Source of the DNA: an uncultured Bacteroidota bacterium
GTDB taxonomy: Bacteria; Bacteroidota; Bacteroidia; Chitinophagales; Chitinophagaceae
Direction: 5' to 3'
Length of the DNA: 10,457 nt
Assembly (NCBI GenBank): GCA_946479055.1
Contig: CAMLEX010000111.1
Span: forward strand, 1-10,457
The first letter of the stretch is position 1. The number at the start of each line of letters is the position of its first letter. Shown piece after piece: positions 1 to 7,633 of the stretch. The notes below the pieces were generated by a model that was given only the letters and a program-made list of their open reading frames with translations, searched no databases and was not told the origin of the DNA. A program made the position numbers and the translations under genes.

Positions 1-525
1 TAATAATAGTAAGGATAATGCAGGTTATCTTTAATATAATCAATATTTTGATACATGGTAGAATCATAAGAATGAAAAAACTCCTGTAAACAAAGAATGT
101 CGGCATTTTGACGGCGGATCTGCTCCATCATTTTCAATCTTGTCTGGCTACCCTTGTTATTATTCCTTTTCATTTCAATGAATCGGGCTACGTTCCAGGT
201 AGCAATACGGATCGTTTCCGGTTTCTTTTTAGTAGCAAACCCTTTAGGAATACTGATTGCGTAAAAAGCGGTGACACTTTTAAATCCTAAGAGCAAGGCG
301 ATAGCGGAAATCAAGGCATACCTTCTTTTTATAAATAGCCACCATACCATAAAACCCACAACAGCTAATAACAAAAAAGGAAATCCAATACCTAAAAAAG
401 AAATAAACCACCATGCCTGTGGATCAAGGTAAGGAGCAATGCAGGCTAGCAAAAAAAAGAAAACGACCCCGTAATTTATAAAAATAAGGACCCGTTTAGT
501 AAAAATTCGAAGCTTGCTGGCCATT
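1..525 (-). CDS. Membrane-anchored endonuclease/exonuclease/phosphatase family protein (5' part, apparent frameshift)
   Basis: Partial gene that runs off the left edge. Read on the minus strand it gives two or three N-terminal membrane segments (around IAPYLDPQAWWFISFLGIGF and LLLAVVGFMVWWLFI), then the start of an EEP (DNase I-like) domain: IRIATWNVARF carries the Asn and ADILCLQEFF carries the metal-binding Glu of this fold. Family knowledge: such Bacteroidota proteins are membrane-tethered phosphodiesterases of unknown substrate; the catalytic His/Asp residues would lie beyond the window. The ATG at 523-525 begins MASKLRIFTKRVLIF, a sensible basic N-terminus, but this frame stops at a TAG just after the 451-458 A-run. 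The long frame below it has no ATG until 348-350. Dropping one base from the A6 run at 480-485 (or from the A8 run at 451-458) joins the two. This is either a true mutation or a homopolymer sequencing error. It lies downstream of the two rhomboid genes on the same strand. Confidence 0.8.
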
Positions 526-649
526 AATGCAATTTACAAAAAACAGCAGAGAACATATTAAGAGTTCAGTACGATTAAAACTTCGACTTAAGAATTAGCT
601 TTTTTAAAACAGTTTGGATATCCGTTAAATCTGCAGGTTGTAGTTTTCC

Positions 650-1582
650 TTACAAATTTTCCTGGCTGGCTCTTTTCAGAATATCTTTCTCATCTTCCGT
701 AAGGCTATTATAACCTTTCTGGTTGATCTTGTCGAGTATCTCATTTACCCTTTGTTCTGTTATATTAGGAGTTTTTTTATAGGGTAGTTTATCTGATTTA
801 TAAAACAATTCTTGTTTTATATTCTTCCCTTTTTTAGGTTTATCGGGATTAAAAAGGTTGTTGACCCAGTCAAAGAAATTATTCATCCATTCACTCCAGT
901 CGAATCCTTTGCGGAAGGAATAAATAAATAAGAATCCTGTTAGAGCACCGGCAAGATGTGCAATATGACCCCCGGGATTGCTCAGGGGAATACTTGCCAG
1001 GTCAATGATGAGATAAATAGTAGTTAGTACCCAAATGGGTATGCCGCCAAACAGCATGGGAAAGATGCGATAACCAGGAGATATTGAAGTTACAGCAACT
1101 GCAATAGCCATAACACCAGCGGATGCCCCCAATGCTTCAGCAACCGGAAGAGCTTGCTTTAAGCCTGGCAAAAAATTATAAGCTAATACAAAAGCCAGGG
1201 CTCCTGCAAAAGCACCATAGATATAAAGAGGAACGATCTTGCGATTACCTGTCAGATCAAGAAATATATACCCAAAAACCCATAACCATAGCATGTTTCC
1301 AAGTAAATGCCATACACTGTCATGGGAAAACATATGCGTAAGAATTGTCCAGGGCCTGGCACCAATCTTACTTACATCAGCCGGTAGTGTAAATAAGCTG
1401 AGGATATTAGTGTTGTAAAAATGCATGGCTTCCGCACCACCTTCATACCGGAGATAAAAAACCGCTTTTAAAAAAGCAAGAATTACAAATACTATCATAT
1501 TGATAGCAATCAACAGGATCAAAGCGTTGTTCGCCTGGGCCAGGGATAGTCTTCGTTTATATTGCTGTTCGTGGTACGCCAT
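650..1582 (-). CDS. Rhomboid family intramembrane serine protease with C-terminal helical tail
   Basis: 310 aa polytopic membrane protein that should cleave transmembrane substrates within the lipid bilayer; the substrate is unknown. Visible rhomboid marks: HMFSH then HLLGNMLWLW (residues 83-100, with the H92/N96 oxyanion-type pair), the nucleophile loop GASAG with Ser154, and the GGHIAHLAG helix with catalytic His209. The Ser motif is GASA rather than the usual GxSG. After the last membrane segment (about residue 223) comes a basic linker and a conserved helical end (about 276-306, EILDKINQKGYNSLTEDEKD), which resembles the C-terminal module (DUF6576-like) of many Bacteroidota rhomboids. The ATG at 1582 begins a short cytosolic N-terminus before the first membrane segment (20-41). 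It lies 99 bp downstream of a second rhomboid gene with a hairpin in between, and 124 bp upstream of the EEP gene. Confidence in the family is high. Confidence 0.95.
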   Translation of the reverse strand: MAYHEQQYKRRLSLAQANNALILLIAINMIVFVILAFLKAVFYLRYEGGAEAMHFYNTNILSLFTLPADVSKIGARPWTILTHMFSHDSVWHLLGNMLWLWVFGYIFLDLTGNRKIVPLYIYGAFAGALAFVLAYNFLPGLKQALPVAEALGASAGVMAIAVAVTSISPGYRIFPMLFGGIPIWVLTTIYLIIDLASIPLSNPGGHIAHLAGALTGFLFIYSFRKGFDWSEWMNNFFDWVNNLFNPDKPKKGKNIKQELFYKSDKLPYKKTPNITEQRVNEILDKINQKGYNSLTEDEKDILKRASQENL

Positions 1583-1614
1583 AGACTCTGTTCACTATGT
1601 AAAATTAAACTAAG

Positions 1615-1670
1615 AGATTAAAGAGAAGAAGAGATAATGGGAGAAGTTTTCCCTATTCTTCTCTTTATCT
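1615..1670. terminator. Stem-loop between the two rhomboid genes
   Basis: A 12-bp perfect inverted repeat (1619-1630 with 1656-1667, TAAAGAGAAGAA/TTCTTCTCTTTA) extends by four more pairs across a one-base bulge (AGAT 1615-1618 with ATCT 1667-1670). An inner GGGA/TCCC can also pair. It lies just after the stop of the upstream rhomboid and before the start of the downstream one. The minus-strand trailing T-tract is weak (CTTTAATCTCTT), so partial termination or 3'-end protection is as likely as full termination. Confidence 0.5.
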
Positions 1671-1681
1671 GATCCTTTTTA

Positions 1682-2398
1682 CTAATACAACGTTTTACGG
1701 TTGGTTTTGTTCCAGATATAGATAATAATAAAACCGGTGATAGCCCCCCCTAAGTGAGCAAAATGAGCAACATTGTCACCTGCCGAATTACGAATTGCCA
1801 AGGCAAGTTCTATAGCTCCATAAATAATCACAAACCATTTTGCCTTCATTGGAAAAAGAAAATAGATATAAATAAGTGTGTTTGGGAACAAATAGCCAAA
1901 TCCTGCCAGGCATCCAAAAATTGCTCCTGAAGCACCTACGGTAGCTGCATTGATCGCTTTGTCCATAACCAGCACATTATTGTTGTATATTACGCTAGCC
2001 TGTTCCTCCAGCGGAAACTTGCTGATATAATCCCATGCGGGTTTCATTTCAAAATATAAAACGCCTAAATGCAAAAGTCCTGCACCAAGGCCGCATAAAA
2101 TATAATACTGTAAAAATCGTTTAGCCCCCCAATAGTTTTCTAATACACTCCCAAACATCCACAAAGCCAGCATATTAAAAAGAAGGTGGTCAATACCACC
2201 ATGCAAAAACATATAGGTTAATAGCTGGTGTGGTTTAAAAAAAACAGAATGTACATCGTGAAGTGCAAAAAGATTTTCTATAACAGGGGAATTAGCGCCA
2301 AAAGTCGCCTGTGTAATAAATACCAGGACATTAATTATAAGAAGGTTTTTAATAACAGGAGGAAATCTGTTAGGACGTGTAAAACGAAATTCACTCAT
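1682..2398 (-). CDS. Rhomboid family intramembrane serine protease
   Basis: 238 aa, a compact six-helix rhomboid without an extra domain. Motifs in order: MFLHGGIDHLLFNMLALWMFG (residues 63-83, with H71 and N75 in the HxxxN oxyanion pattern), the canonical GASGAIFG loop with nucleophile Ser157, and VAHFAHLGGAITG with catalytic His215 in the last membrane helix. All catalytic elements are present, so it should be active. Its N-terminus (FTRPNRFPPVIKNLLIINVLVF) is typical of Bacteroidota homologues. It starts 42 bp downstream of the rlmD stop and is followed by a second, longer rhomboid on the same strand. The paralogues differ in the Ser loop (GASG here, GASA in the other) and in the C-terminal tail, so they are not a recent duplication. 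Confidence 0.95.
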   Translation of the reverse strand: MSEFRFTRPNRFPPVIKNLLIINVLVFITQATFGANSPVIENLFALHDVHSVFFKPHQLLTYMFLHGGIDHLLFNMLALWMFGSVLENYWGAKRFLQYYILCGLGAGLLHLGVLYFEMKPAWDYISKFPLEEQASVIYNNNVLVMDKAINAATVGASGAIFGCLAGFGYLFPNTLIYIYFLFPMKAKWFVIIYGAIELALAIRNSAGDNVAHFAHLGGAITGFIIIYIWNKTNRKTLY

Positions 2399-2402
2399 AA
2401 AA

Positions 2403-2410
2403 CAAAAATA
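2403..2410 (-). promoter_or_regulatory. Possible -7 box (TATTTTTG) of the 238-aa rhomboid gene
   Basis: TATTTTTG on the minus strand matches the Bacteroidota TAnnTTTG -7 consensus, with only 4 nt between its final G and the ATG at 2398. No TTG is seen at the usual -33 distance, and the region is very AT-rich, so chance is a real possibility. If it is used, the transcript would be nearly leaderless. Confidence 0.3.
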
Positions 2411-2440
2411 CTTTTATTTAACTATTAGGACTGATGCCTT

Positions 2441-3859
2441 TCAATCCTTTTGGTTTTTCAACTTCAACTGCACCACATTCTCAATATGCAACGTATGAGG
2501 GAACATATCTACCGGCTGAATGGCAGTCACTTCATATTTTTCATCCAGCAAATTGAGATCCCGTGCCTGTGTAGCAGGATTACAACTGACATATACTACC
2601 GTTGGCGCCGCTATCTCCAGTATCTTTCTTACCAGTTTTTCATGCATTCCCGCCCGTGGGGGATCTGTAATGATCACATCCGGCCGTCCATGCTCGGCAA
2701 AAAAATCATCATTGCAAACTTCAATAACATCACCTGCAAAAAACGCTGTATCACTTAAATTGTTCAATGCGGCATTCTCTTTGGCGTCTTCAATAGCGGC
2801 GGCTATCATTTCCACCCCAATGATCTTTTTGGCTTTTTTACTGACAAAAATCCCGATGCTGCCGGTACCACAATAGAGATCATAAACAATCTCGTTTCCT
2901 GATAGTTCCGCAAAATCTCTTGCTACCTTATACAATTGTTCGCCCTGTTTTGTATTGGTTTGAAAAAATGACTTGGGACCTATTTTAAACTGAAAATCTT
3001 CAAGCTTTTCTATTGCATACCCCTTTCCATGATAAACCACAGGTTCGAGATCAAACAGGCTATCGTTTTTCTTTGTATTAATGGTGTACAACAAGGTAGT
3101 AATAGCGGGAAATTGCTGCAGGATATGATCCAGTAAAGCCTTCCTGTTTGATTTATTTTCTTCCCCAAACACGATATTCACCATCAGCTCGCCGGTAGTG
3201 CACAACCTTACCTGCATCGTTCTTAAAAAACCCACATGGTTGCGGATATCGTAAAATGTATAATCATTTTCTTTGGCAAATTTTTTAACCGCCAGCCTGA
3301 TCGCATTGGTAGGCTCATCCTGCAGGTAGCAGTTTTGAATGTCAACTAATTTATCAAACATCCCTTTGGCATGAAACCCGGCCACATCCTGTTCACTGCT
3401 TACCAATGGGTCATTTAATTCTTCTTTCAATAAAAACCGTTTATTGCCAAACGTATATTCTATTTTATTGCGATAATACCTGGTTTCTTTGGCCCCAAGA
3501 ATAGGCATCATTTCCGGCAATGCCACTTTACCAATCCGCTGCAGGTTATCTCTTACTTGTTTTTGCTTATATAATAATTGCTTTTCATAGGGCAACATCT
3601 GCCATTGACAGCCGCCACAAACACCAAAATGGGAACAAAAAGGTTTCACCCTGTCAGCTGAATAAGAATGAAAGCGGAGAGGCCGGCCTTCCGCCCAGTC
3701 CTTTTTATTCCTGCCCAATTGAACATCAACCACATCACCGGGTACCACTCCCTCAATAAAGATCACTTTACCATCTACCTTTGCCAGTGATTTGCCTTCG
3801 GCGGCATAATCTTCTACCTGAACCTTTTCTAATACTATATTTTTCTTTTTTCTGCTCAC
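2441..3859 (-). CDS. rlmD: 23S rRNA (uracil(1939)-C5)-methyltransferase, RlmD/RumA type
   Basis: 472 aa SAM-dependent methyltransferase that makes 5-methyluridine in 23S rRNA. Domain order: N-terminal TRAM-like RNA-binding domain (about 8-63), a 4Fe-4S site with C75-x5-C81-x2-C84 (CSHFGVCGGC) and C177, a central domain, then the Rossmann methyltransferase domain. SAM-binding YDLYCGTGS lies at 326-334, TDPPRAGMH at 398-406, the catalytic nucleophile Cys426 in VSCNPAT, and the general-base Glu460 in HIENVV. These are the expected catalytic residues of the TrmA/RumA family. The start is GTG (3857-3859); the N-terminus MSRKKKNIVLEKVQVEDYAA fits Bacteroidota homologues. A TAGCTTTG promoter box sits 4 nt upstream. 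The exact target uridine cannot be proved from sequence; a two-site enzyme of RlmCD type is the alternative. It lies divergent from the TlpA-like gene and 42 bp upstream of a rhomboid gene. Confidence 0.93.
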   Translation of the reverse strand: MSRKKKNIVLEKVQVEDYAAEGKSLAKVDGKVIFIEGVVPGDVVDVQLGRNKKDWAEGRPLRFHSYSADRVKPFCSHFGVCGGCQWQMLPYEKQLLYKQKQVRDNLQRIGKVALPEMMPILGAKETRYYRNKIEYTFGNKRFLLKEELNDPLVSSEQDVAGFHAKGMFDKLVDIQNCYLQDEPTNAIRLAVKKFAKENDYTFYDIRNHVGFLRTMQVRLCTTGELMVNIVFGEENKSNRKALLDHILQQFPAITTLLYTINTKKNDSLFDLEPVVYHGKGYAIEKLEDFQFKIGPKSFFQTNTKQGEQLYKVARDFAELSGNEIVYDLYCGTGSIGIFVSKKAKKIIGVEMIAAAIEDAKENAALNNLSDTAFFAGDVIEVCNDDFFAEHGRPDVIITDPPRAGMHEKLVRKILEIAAPTVVYVSCNPATQARDLNLLDEKYEVTAIQPVDMFPHTLHIENVVQLKLKNQKD

Positions 3860-3863
3860 GGCG

Positions 3864-3871
3864 CAAAGCTA
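3864..3871 (-). promoter_or_regulatory. Probable -7 promoter box (TAGCTTTG) of rlmD
   Basis: TAGCTTTG on the minus strand is an exact match to TAnnTTTG. It continues as TAGCTTTGCGCC, and the GTG start follows 4 nt after the box. The same TTAGCTTTGC string occurs before metF. No TTG at the expected -33 spacing is evident; a G-rich palindrome occupies that stretch. Confidence 0.45.
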
Positions 3872-3910
3872 ACCCCCAACCCCTAAAGGGGAGTTATTAA
3901 ACTCCTTTTT
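3872..3910. repeat. G/C-rich palindromic intergenic element
   Basis: In the 170-bp gap between divergent rlmD and the TlpA-like gene lies ACCCCCAACCCCTAAAGGGG followed by AGTTATTAAACTCCTTTTT. It contains two overlapping hairpins: CCCC-TAAA-GGGG (3880-3891) and GGAGTT-ATTA-AACTCC (3890-3905, extendable outward with two G-U and three A-U pairs). Its form resembles dispersed intergenic repeats that I recall from Bacteroidota genomes, but only one copy is in this window, so repeat status is not shown here. Confidence 0.4.
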
Positions 3911-4029
3911 CTGTAAACTTTTTAAAATAAGCAACTGTTTATTTATCTTTTTGCTCTTAAACCTATTTCCAATGCTTCCACCTTCCGCGGATTGGCTGTT
4001 TTTAATAACTTTACTGATTATTCTGGCTC

Positions 4030-5466
4030 ATGAAAAAATTGTTACTGATTCCCGTTCTCTTGCTGACGGCCATTGCTTTTGCTCAACCTGGTTATGAAAT
4101 AAGGGTCACCCTGAAGCCTTTTAAAAATGAATACATTTACCTGGGTCATTACTCCGGCAAACAATACCCTGTGGTTGATTCTGTCAAACTCAACGACAAA
4201 AGCGAAGGAGTATTTAAAGGCGCAAAAGAACTGGGTGGTGGAATATACCTTGTGGTTTATCCTTCTAAAGAGAGGTTTATTGAAATTTTAATTGATAAAA
4301 AACAGCATTTTTCTGTTATAGCTGATACGGCGGCTACAGCAGCGAAAAAATTTATTAACTCTCCTGACAACGATCTGTTCATCGATTATCAAAAATTCAT
4401 GGCGGTACGGGGTAAGGCCATTGATGCCGGTAATAAAGCATTACAAACCGCCCGGACGGCTAAAGATTCCGCTTCACTAACTGAAAGTCTGAAAAAAAAT
4501 TCGGAAGAGATTTCGGCTTATAGAAAGCAATTCGTTGCTAAAAATCCCGAAAATATTCTTAGTGTGCTGATGCGCCTGATGGAGGAGCCGAAAATACCAC
4601 CTGCCGAAAAACATCCCGGAGGCAAATATGACTCTGTTTTCGCTTACCGTTATTTTAAAGATCATTACTGGAATGGTCTTAATTTCTGGGACGACCGCAT
4701 TACCCGTACTCCGGCTTCTTTGTTTGATGAAAGACTGGATAAATATTACAATACGCTTGTTTTTCAACACCCGGATTCTGTTATCAAAGAAATAGATTGG
4801 ATGCTGAGCTATGCCAGCGCCAGTCCGGAAATGACCCGTTACCTGCTGGTGAAATTTGTGAACCGCTATCTAAACATGAAGTACATGTGGGAGGACGCCG
4901 TGTTTGTGCATCTTTTTCAAAAATATTTTTCACAAAAAGAATATGACTGGCTAACGCCGCAAGGCAAAAAAATTATCACCGAACGGGCTTTCAATTTAAT
5001 GGCCAATATCATGGGCAATCCCGCCGAGGACATTTCTTTGCCGGATACCAGCGGAAAGATCCAGACATTATATGGTGACACTTCTCATTTTACTATTGTT
5101 TGCTTCTGGGATCCTACCTGTGGCCATTGTAAGGAACTGGTGCCTGTACTGGATTCCATGTACCAGGCCAAATGGAAAAATGCCGGTGTAAAAATATTCG
5201 CGGTTGCGAAAGAAACAGAGGGAACTAAGAAAGACTGGCTCGATATACTTCACAAACATCAGCTAAAGGGGTGGACCCACGTGTACTATTCCAAAGAAGA
5301 AGAAAAGAAAAGGGTAGATGCCGGCATTCCGGGATATTCACAGTTGTACGATGCCCAAATTGTGCCTGCTGTATATTTGCTCGACAAAGACAAACGCATT
5401 ATTGCCAAAAAACTGACCTGGCAACAAACGGATGAAATCCTGATGTTAAAAATGAAAACTCCGTAA
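4030..5466 (+). CDS. TlpA-like thioredoxin-fold protein, secreted (DUF4369/DUF5106-like architecture)
   Basis: 478 aa. An N-terminal signal peptide (MKKLLLIPVLLLTAIAFA, likely cleaved before Q19) sends it to the periplasm. Residues 20-100 form a beta-rich DUF4369-like domain (YEIRVTLKPFKNEYIYLGHY), 110-325 are helical and DUF5106-like, and 330-478 form a TlpA/thioredoxin domain. The redox motif is CGHC (C364, C367) in FWDPTCGHCKELVP; the cis-proline is P446 in QIVPAVYLL. Family knowledge: such proteins reduce or exchange thiols in the envelope of Bacteroidota, with partners rarely known. The thiol pair is intact, so redox activity is expected. The ATG at 4030 is chosen because it starts the signal peptide exactly. 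The PPIase gene follows 68 bp later on the same strand, probably as an operon. I see no consensus promoter; TAACTTTA (7 of 8 to TAnnTTTG) lies about 20 nt upstream of the start. Confidence 0.9.
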   Translation: MKKLLLIPVLLLTAIAFAQPGYEIRVTLKPFKNEYIYLGHYSGKQYPVVDSVKLNDKSEGVFKGAKELGGGIYLVVYPSKERFIEILIDKKQHFSVIADTAATAAKKFINSPDNDLFIDYQKFMAVRGKAIDAGNKALQTARTAKDSASLTESLKKNSEEISAYRKQFVAKNPENILSVLMRLMEEPKIPPAEKHPGGKYDSVFAYRYFKDHYWNGLNFWDDRITRTPASLFDERLDKYYNTLVFQHPDSVIKEIDWMLSYASASPEMTRYLLVKFVNRYLNMKYMWEDAVFVHLFQKYFSQKEYDWLTPQGKKIITERAFNLMANIMGNPAEDISLPDTSGKIQTLYGDTSHFTIVCFWDPTCGHCKELVPVLDSMYQAKWKNAGVKIFAVAKETEGTKKDWLDILHKHQLKGWTHVYYSKEEEKKRVDAGIPGYSQLYDAQIVPAVYLLDKDKRIIAKKLTWQQTDEILMLKMKTP

Positions 5467-5534
5467 TCTCTTTTATACCGTCTCAATAATCGACATTCAA
5501 ATTCGTTATATACAAGCAACCGAAAATTCAAACT

Positions 5535-7481
5535 ATGCAAAAAAATTGGCTGACTGCGATCATTCTTACCTGCACTATCATCAACGCTTCTTCCCAGACC
5601 TTATTCACATATGGCGATTACAAAGCTGATGCAAAAGATTTTCTCAGGGCTTTTAATAAAAATAACCAGCAACAGATCACTAATAAAAACGGTGCTATTA
5701 AATATCTTGAACTGTATGTCAATTCAAGATTGAAGATCCGTGAAGCGTATGACAGGAGATATGATACGCTGGCCCATATAAAAAGCGAAATTGAAAATCT
5801 GCGCAGCCAGGTCATTGAAAACTACATGAGCAATCCGGAAGCCATGGACAGGCTGACAAAAGAAGCGTTTCAGCGCAGCCTGAAAGATATTCATGTGGCT
5901 CATATTTTTATTTCATTTAAAAACGCAGCCGGTATTATTGATACGTTAGCGGCACGCAAAAAATTGGACGAAATAATAAGCCGGCTTACGAAAAAAGAAG
6001 ATTTTCTTTCTATTGCCCAACAATTATCAGATGATCCTTCGGCCAAAATAAATAAAGGAGACCTGGGCTATATAACTGTTTTTACTCTGCCCTATGAATT
6101 TGAAAACTTAATTTATACAACTACTCCCGGTAAATATTCAAAACCTTATACATCAAAAGCAGGTTATCATATTTTCAAAAACCTGGGCGAAAGAAAAGCA
6201 TTGGGCAAAATAAAAGTGCAACAGATATTACTGGCATTTCCGCCCGGGATAGATGAAACAGGAAAAAAAGCTGAAGGTCGCCTTGCCGATTCATTGTACC
6301 AGCGCATCAAAGCTGGCGATAATTTTGAAAAACTCGCTGCGGCATTCAGTAACGATTATATCAGCGCTGCCAGCCAGGGCAATGTACCCGATATTGCTGT
6401 AGGTCAGTACGAGCCCGATTTTGAAAAAAGCATCTGGTCACTGAAAGACGGAGCTGTGAGCAAACCATTTATATCAACACATGGTTACCATATTGTAAAA
6501 AGAATCTCTGCAAAGCCTGTCATCACTAACCCTGCTGATAAAGTAAATAAGGAAGATTTACAACAAAAAATAAAAGCAAGTGATCGCTGGAAAACTGCAA
6601 GGGATTTTATTTATACCCAGGTCAGAAACAAAGCTGGTTTTCAGCAATTTCTTTATAAGGAGATTGTATTGTGGTCACTCACAGATAGTCTGCTGGATCA
6701 TAAATCCGGCATGCTTGGACGAAGCATGAACATCGAAACGCCATTATTTAAAATCGGCGATACTACTATTCGTGTAGCGGATTGGATAGCTTACGGAGGT
6801 GCTAACCGGTACAAAGCTGACAATACTATAAAACTTTATCCTGATCTGATGGATGAGTTCACAAAGAATGTTCTTTATCAATATTACCGTGATCATCTTG
6901 AAGAGTTCAATGATGAGTTTCACAACCAGATGGCCGAATTCCGGGATGGCAATCTTTTCTTTGAGATCATGCAACAGGAAATCTGGAATAAAGCTCAGTC
7001 CGATTCATCGGCCTTGCTGTCGTTGTATGAAAAAAATAAAAAACAATATCATTGGAATCAAAGCGCTGATGCGATCATCTTTTTCTGCTCGGATGAAATC
7101 ACGGCAAAAGCCCTGGCAGAAAAAATAAAAAAGAATCCTGCCGGCTGGAAAACAGCAGTAGAAGCAGTAGCTGAAAAGGTAGTAGCGGATTCAGCACGAT
7201 ATGAATGGCCACAGATACCAGGTCTGGGTAAAAAAACGCCACAGGCGGGAACTATCACTGCATTGATTGTTAATCCTACCGATAAATCAGCTTCTTTCGC
7301 TCTTATCAGTAAGGTATATACTCAATCATCACCACGATCATTCAATGAAGCAAAAGGATTAGTAATGAGCGACTATCAAAACCTACTGGAGGAAGAATGG
7401 ATAAAATACCTGAAAGCGAAATATCCTGTAAGAATAGATGAAAAGGTCTTGAATGACGTATTAACCAAAAAAATTCAGTAG
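5535..7481 (+). CDS. SurA-like periplasmic peptidyl-prolyl cis-trans isomerase with two parvulin domains
   Basis: 648 aa. A signal peptide (residues 1-20, ILTCTIINASS then Q21) exports it; Cys13 does not sit in a proper lipobox, so a soluble periplasmic protein is favoured. A helical N-terminal region (about 30-115) precedes two parvulin (rotamase) repeats: domain 1 at about 119-218 (VAHIFISF, LSDDPSAKINKGDLGYI, AGYHIFKNLG) and domain 2 at about 226-323 (VQQILLAFPPG, EPDFEKSIWSL, HGYHIVKRI). Domain 1 keeps the GDLGY signature; domain 2 has GNVPD there and may be a binding rather than a catalytic module. The roughly 320-residue C-terminal part has no motif that I recognise. The role is probably chaperoning of outer-membrane or secreted proteins. 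It is downstream of the TlpA-like gene and ends at TAG before a strong terminator. PpiD or PrsA type is less likely because there is no membrane anchor. Confidence 0.88.
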   Translation: MQKNWLTAIILTCTIINASSQTLFTYGDYKADAKDFLRAFNKNNQQQITNKNGAIKYLELYVNSRLKIREAYDRRYDTLAHIKSEIENLRSQVIENYMSNPEAMDRLTKEAFQRSLKDIHVAHIFISFKNAAGIIDTLAARKKLDEIISRLTKKEDFLSIAQQLSDDPSAKINKGDLGYITVFTLPYEFENLIYTTTPGKYSKPYTSKAGYHIFKNLGERKALGKIKVQQILLAFPPGIDETGKKAEGRLADSLYQRIKAGDNFEKLAAAFSNDYISAASQGNVPDIAVGQYEPDFEKSIWSLKDGAVSKPFISTHGYHIVKRISAKPVITNPADKVNKEDLQQKIKASDRWKTARDFIYTQVRNKAGFQQFLYKEIVLWSLTDSLLDHKSGMLGRSMNIETPLFKIGDTTIRVADWIAYGGANRYKADNTIKLYPDLMDEFTKNVLYQYYRDHLEEFNDEFHNQMAEFRDGNLFFEIMQQEIWNKAQSDSSALLSLYEKNKKQYHWNQSADAIIFFCSDEITAKALAEKIKKNPAGWKTAVEAVAEKVVADSARYEWPQIPGLGKKTPQAGTITALIVNPTDKSASFALISKVYTQSSPRSFNEAKGLVMSDYQNLLEEEWIKYLKAKYPVRIDEKVLNDVLTKKIQ

Positions 7482-7571
7482 TGACTTATAAGTCAGTTAA
7501 CGCTTTGGAAGCAATACCCAAATCGTGTTAATTAAGATTGGTAAAAAAAGAACGAGATAACCTTCATAGTC

Positions 7572-7608
7572 ATAGAAAAAGGTTACCCCTACAGTAACCT
7601 TTTTCTAT
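7572..7608. terminator. Bidirectional hairpin terminator
   Basis: Perfect 15-bp stem: ATAGAAAAAGGTTAC (7572-7586) pairs with GTAACCTTTTTCTAT (7594-7608) around the 7-nt loop CCCTACA. The arms supply an A-tract before and a T-tract within and after the stem on both strands. It lies between the convergent PPIase and metF genes, 91 bp after the former's stop and 26 bp after the latter's, so it can serve both. Confidence 0.9.
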
Positions 7609-7633
7609 TTACTTTCTACCACAGTTTATTTTC

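Noticed and set aside
108..290. 60-codon plus-strand open frame near the left edge
   Set aside because: It is antisense to the EEP nuclease domain, whose motifs (TWNV, LQEF) are clear on the other strand.
575..649. In-frame continuation of 24 codons after the 310-aa rhomboid stop (GKLQPADLTDIQTVLKKLIL...)
   Set aside because: It reads like a helix, but the rhomboid already ends at the usual family position, so an open stretch of 24 codons is likely chance. No start codon or other support for a separate gene.
2520..2876. 118-codon plus-strand open frame inside rlmD
   Set aside because: It lies entirely antisense to a well-supported gene with intact catalytic motifs; its protein is low-complexity Ser/Ala-rich with no recognisable domain.
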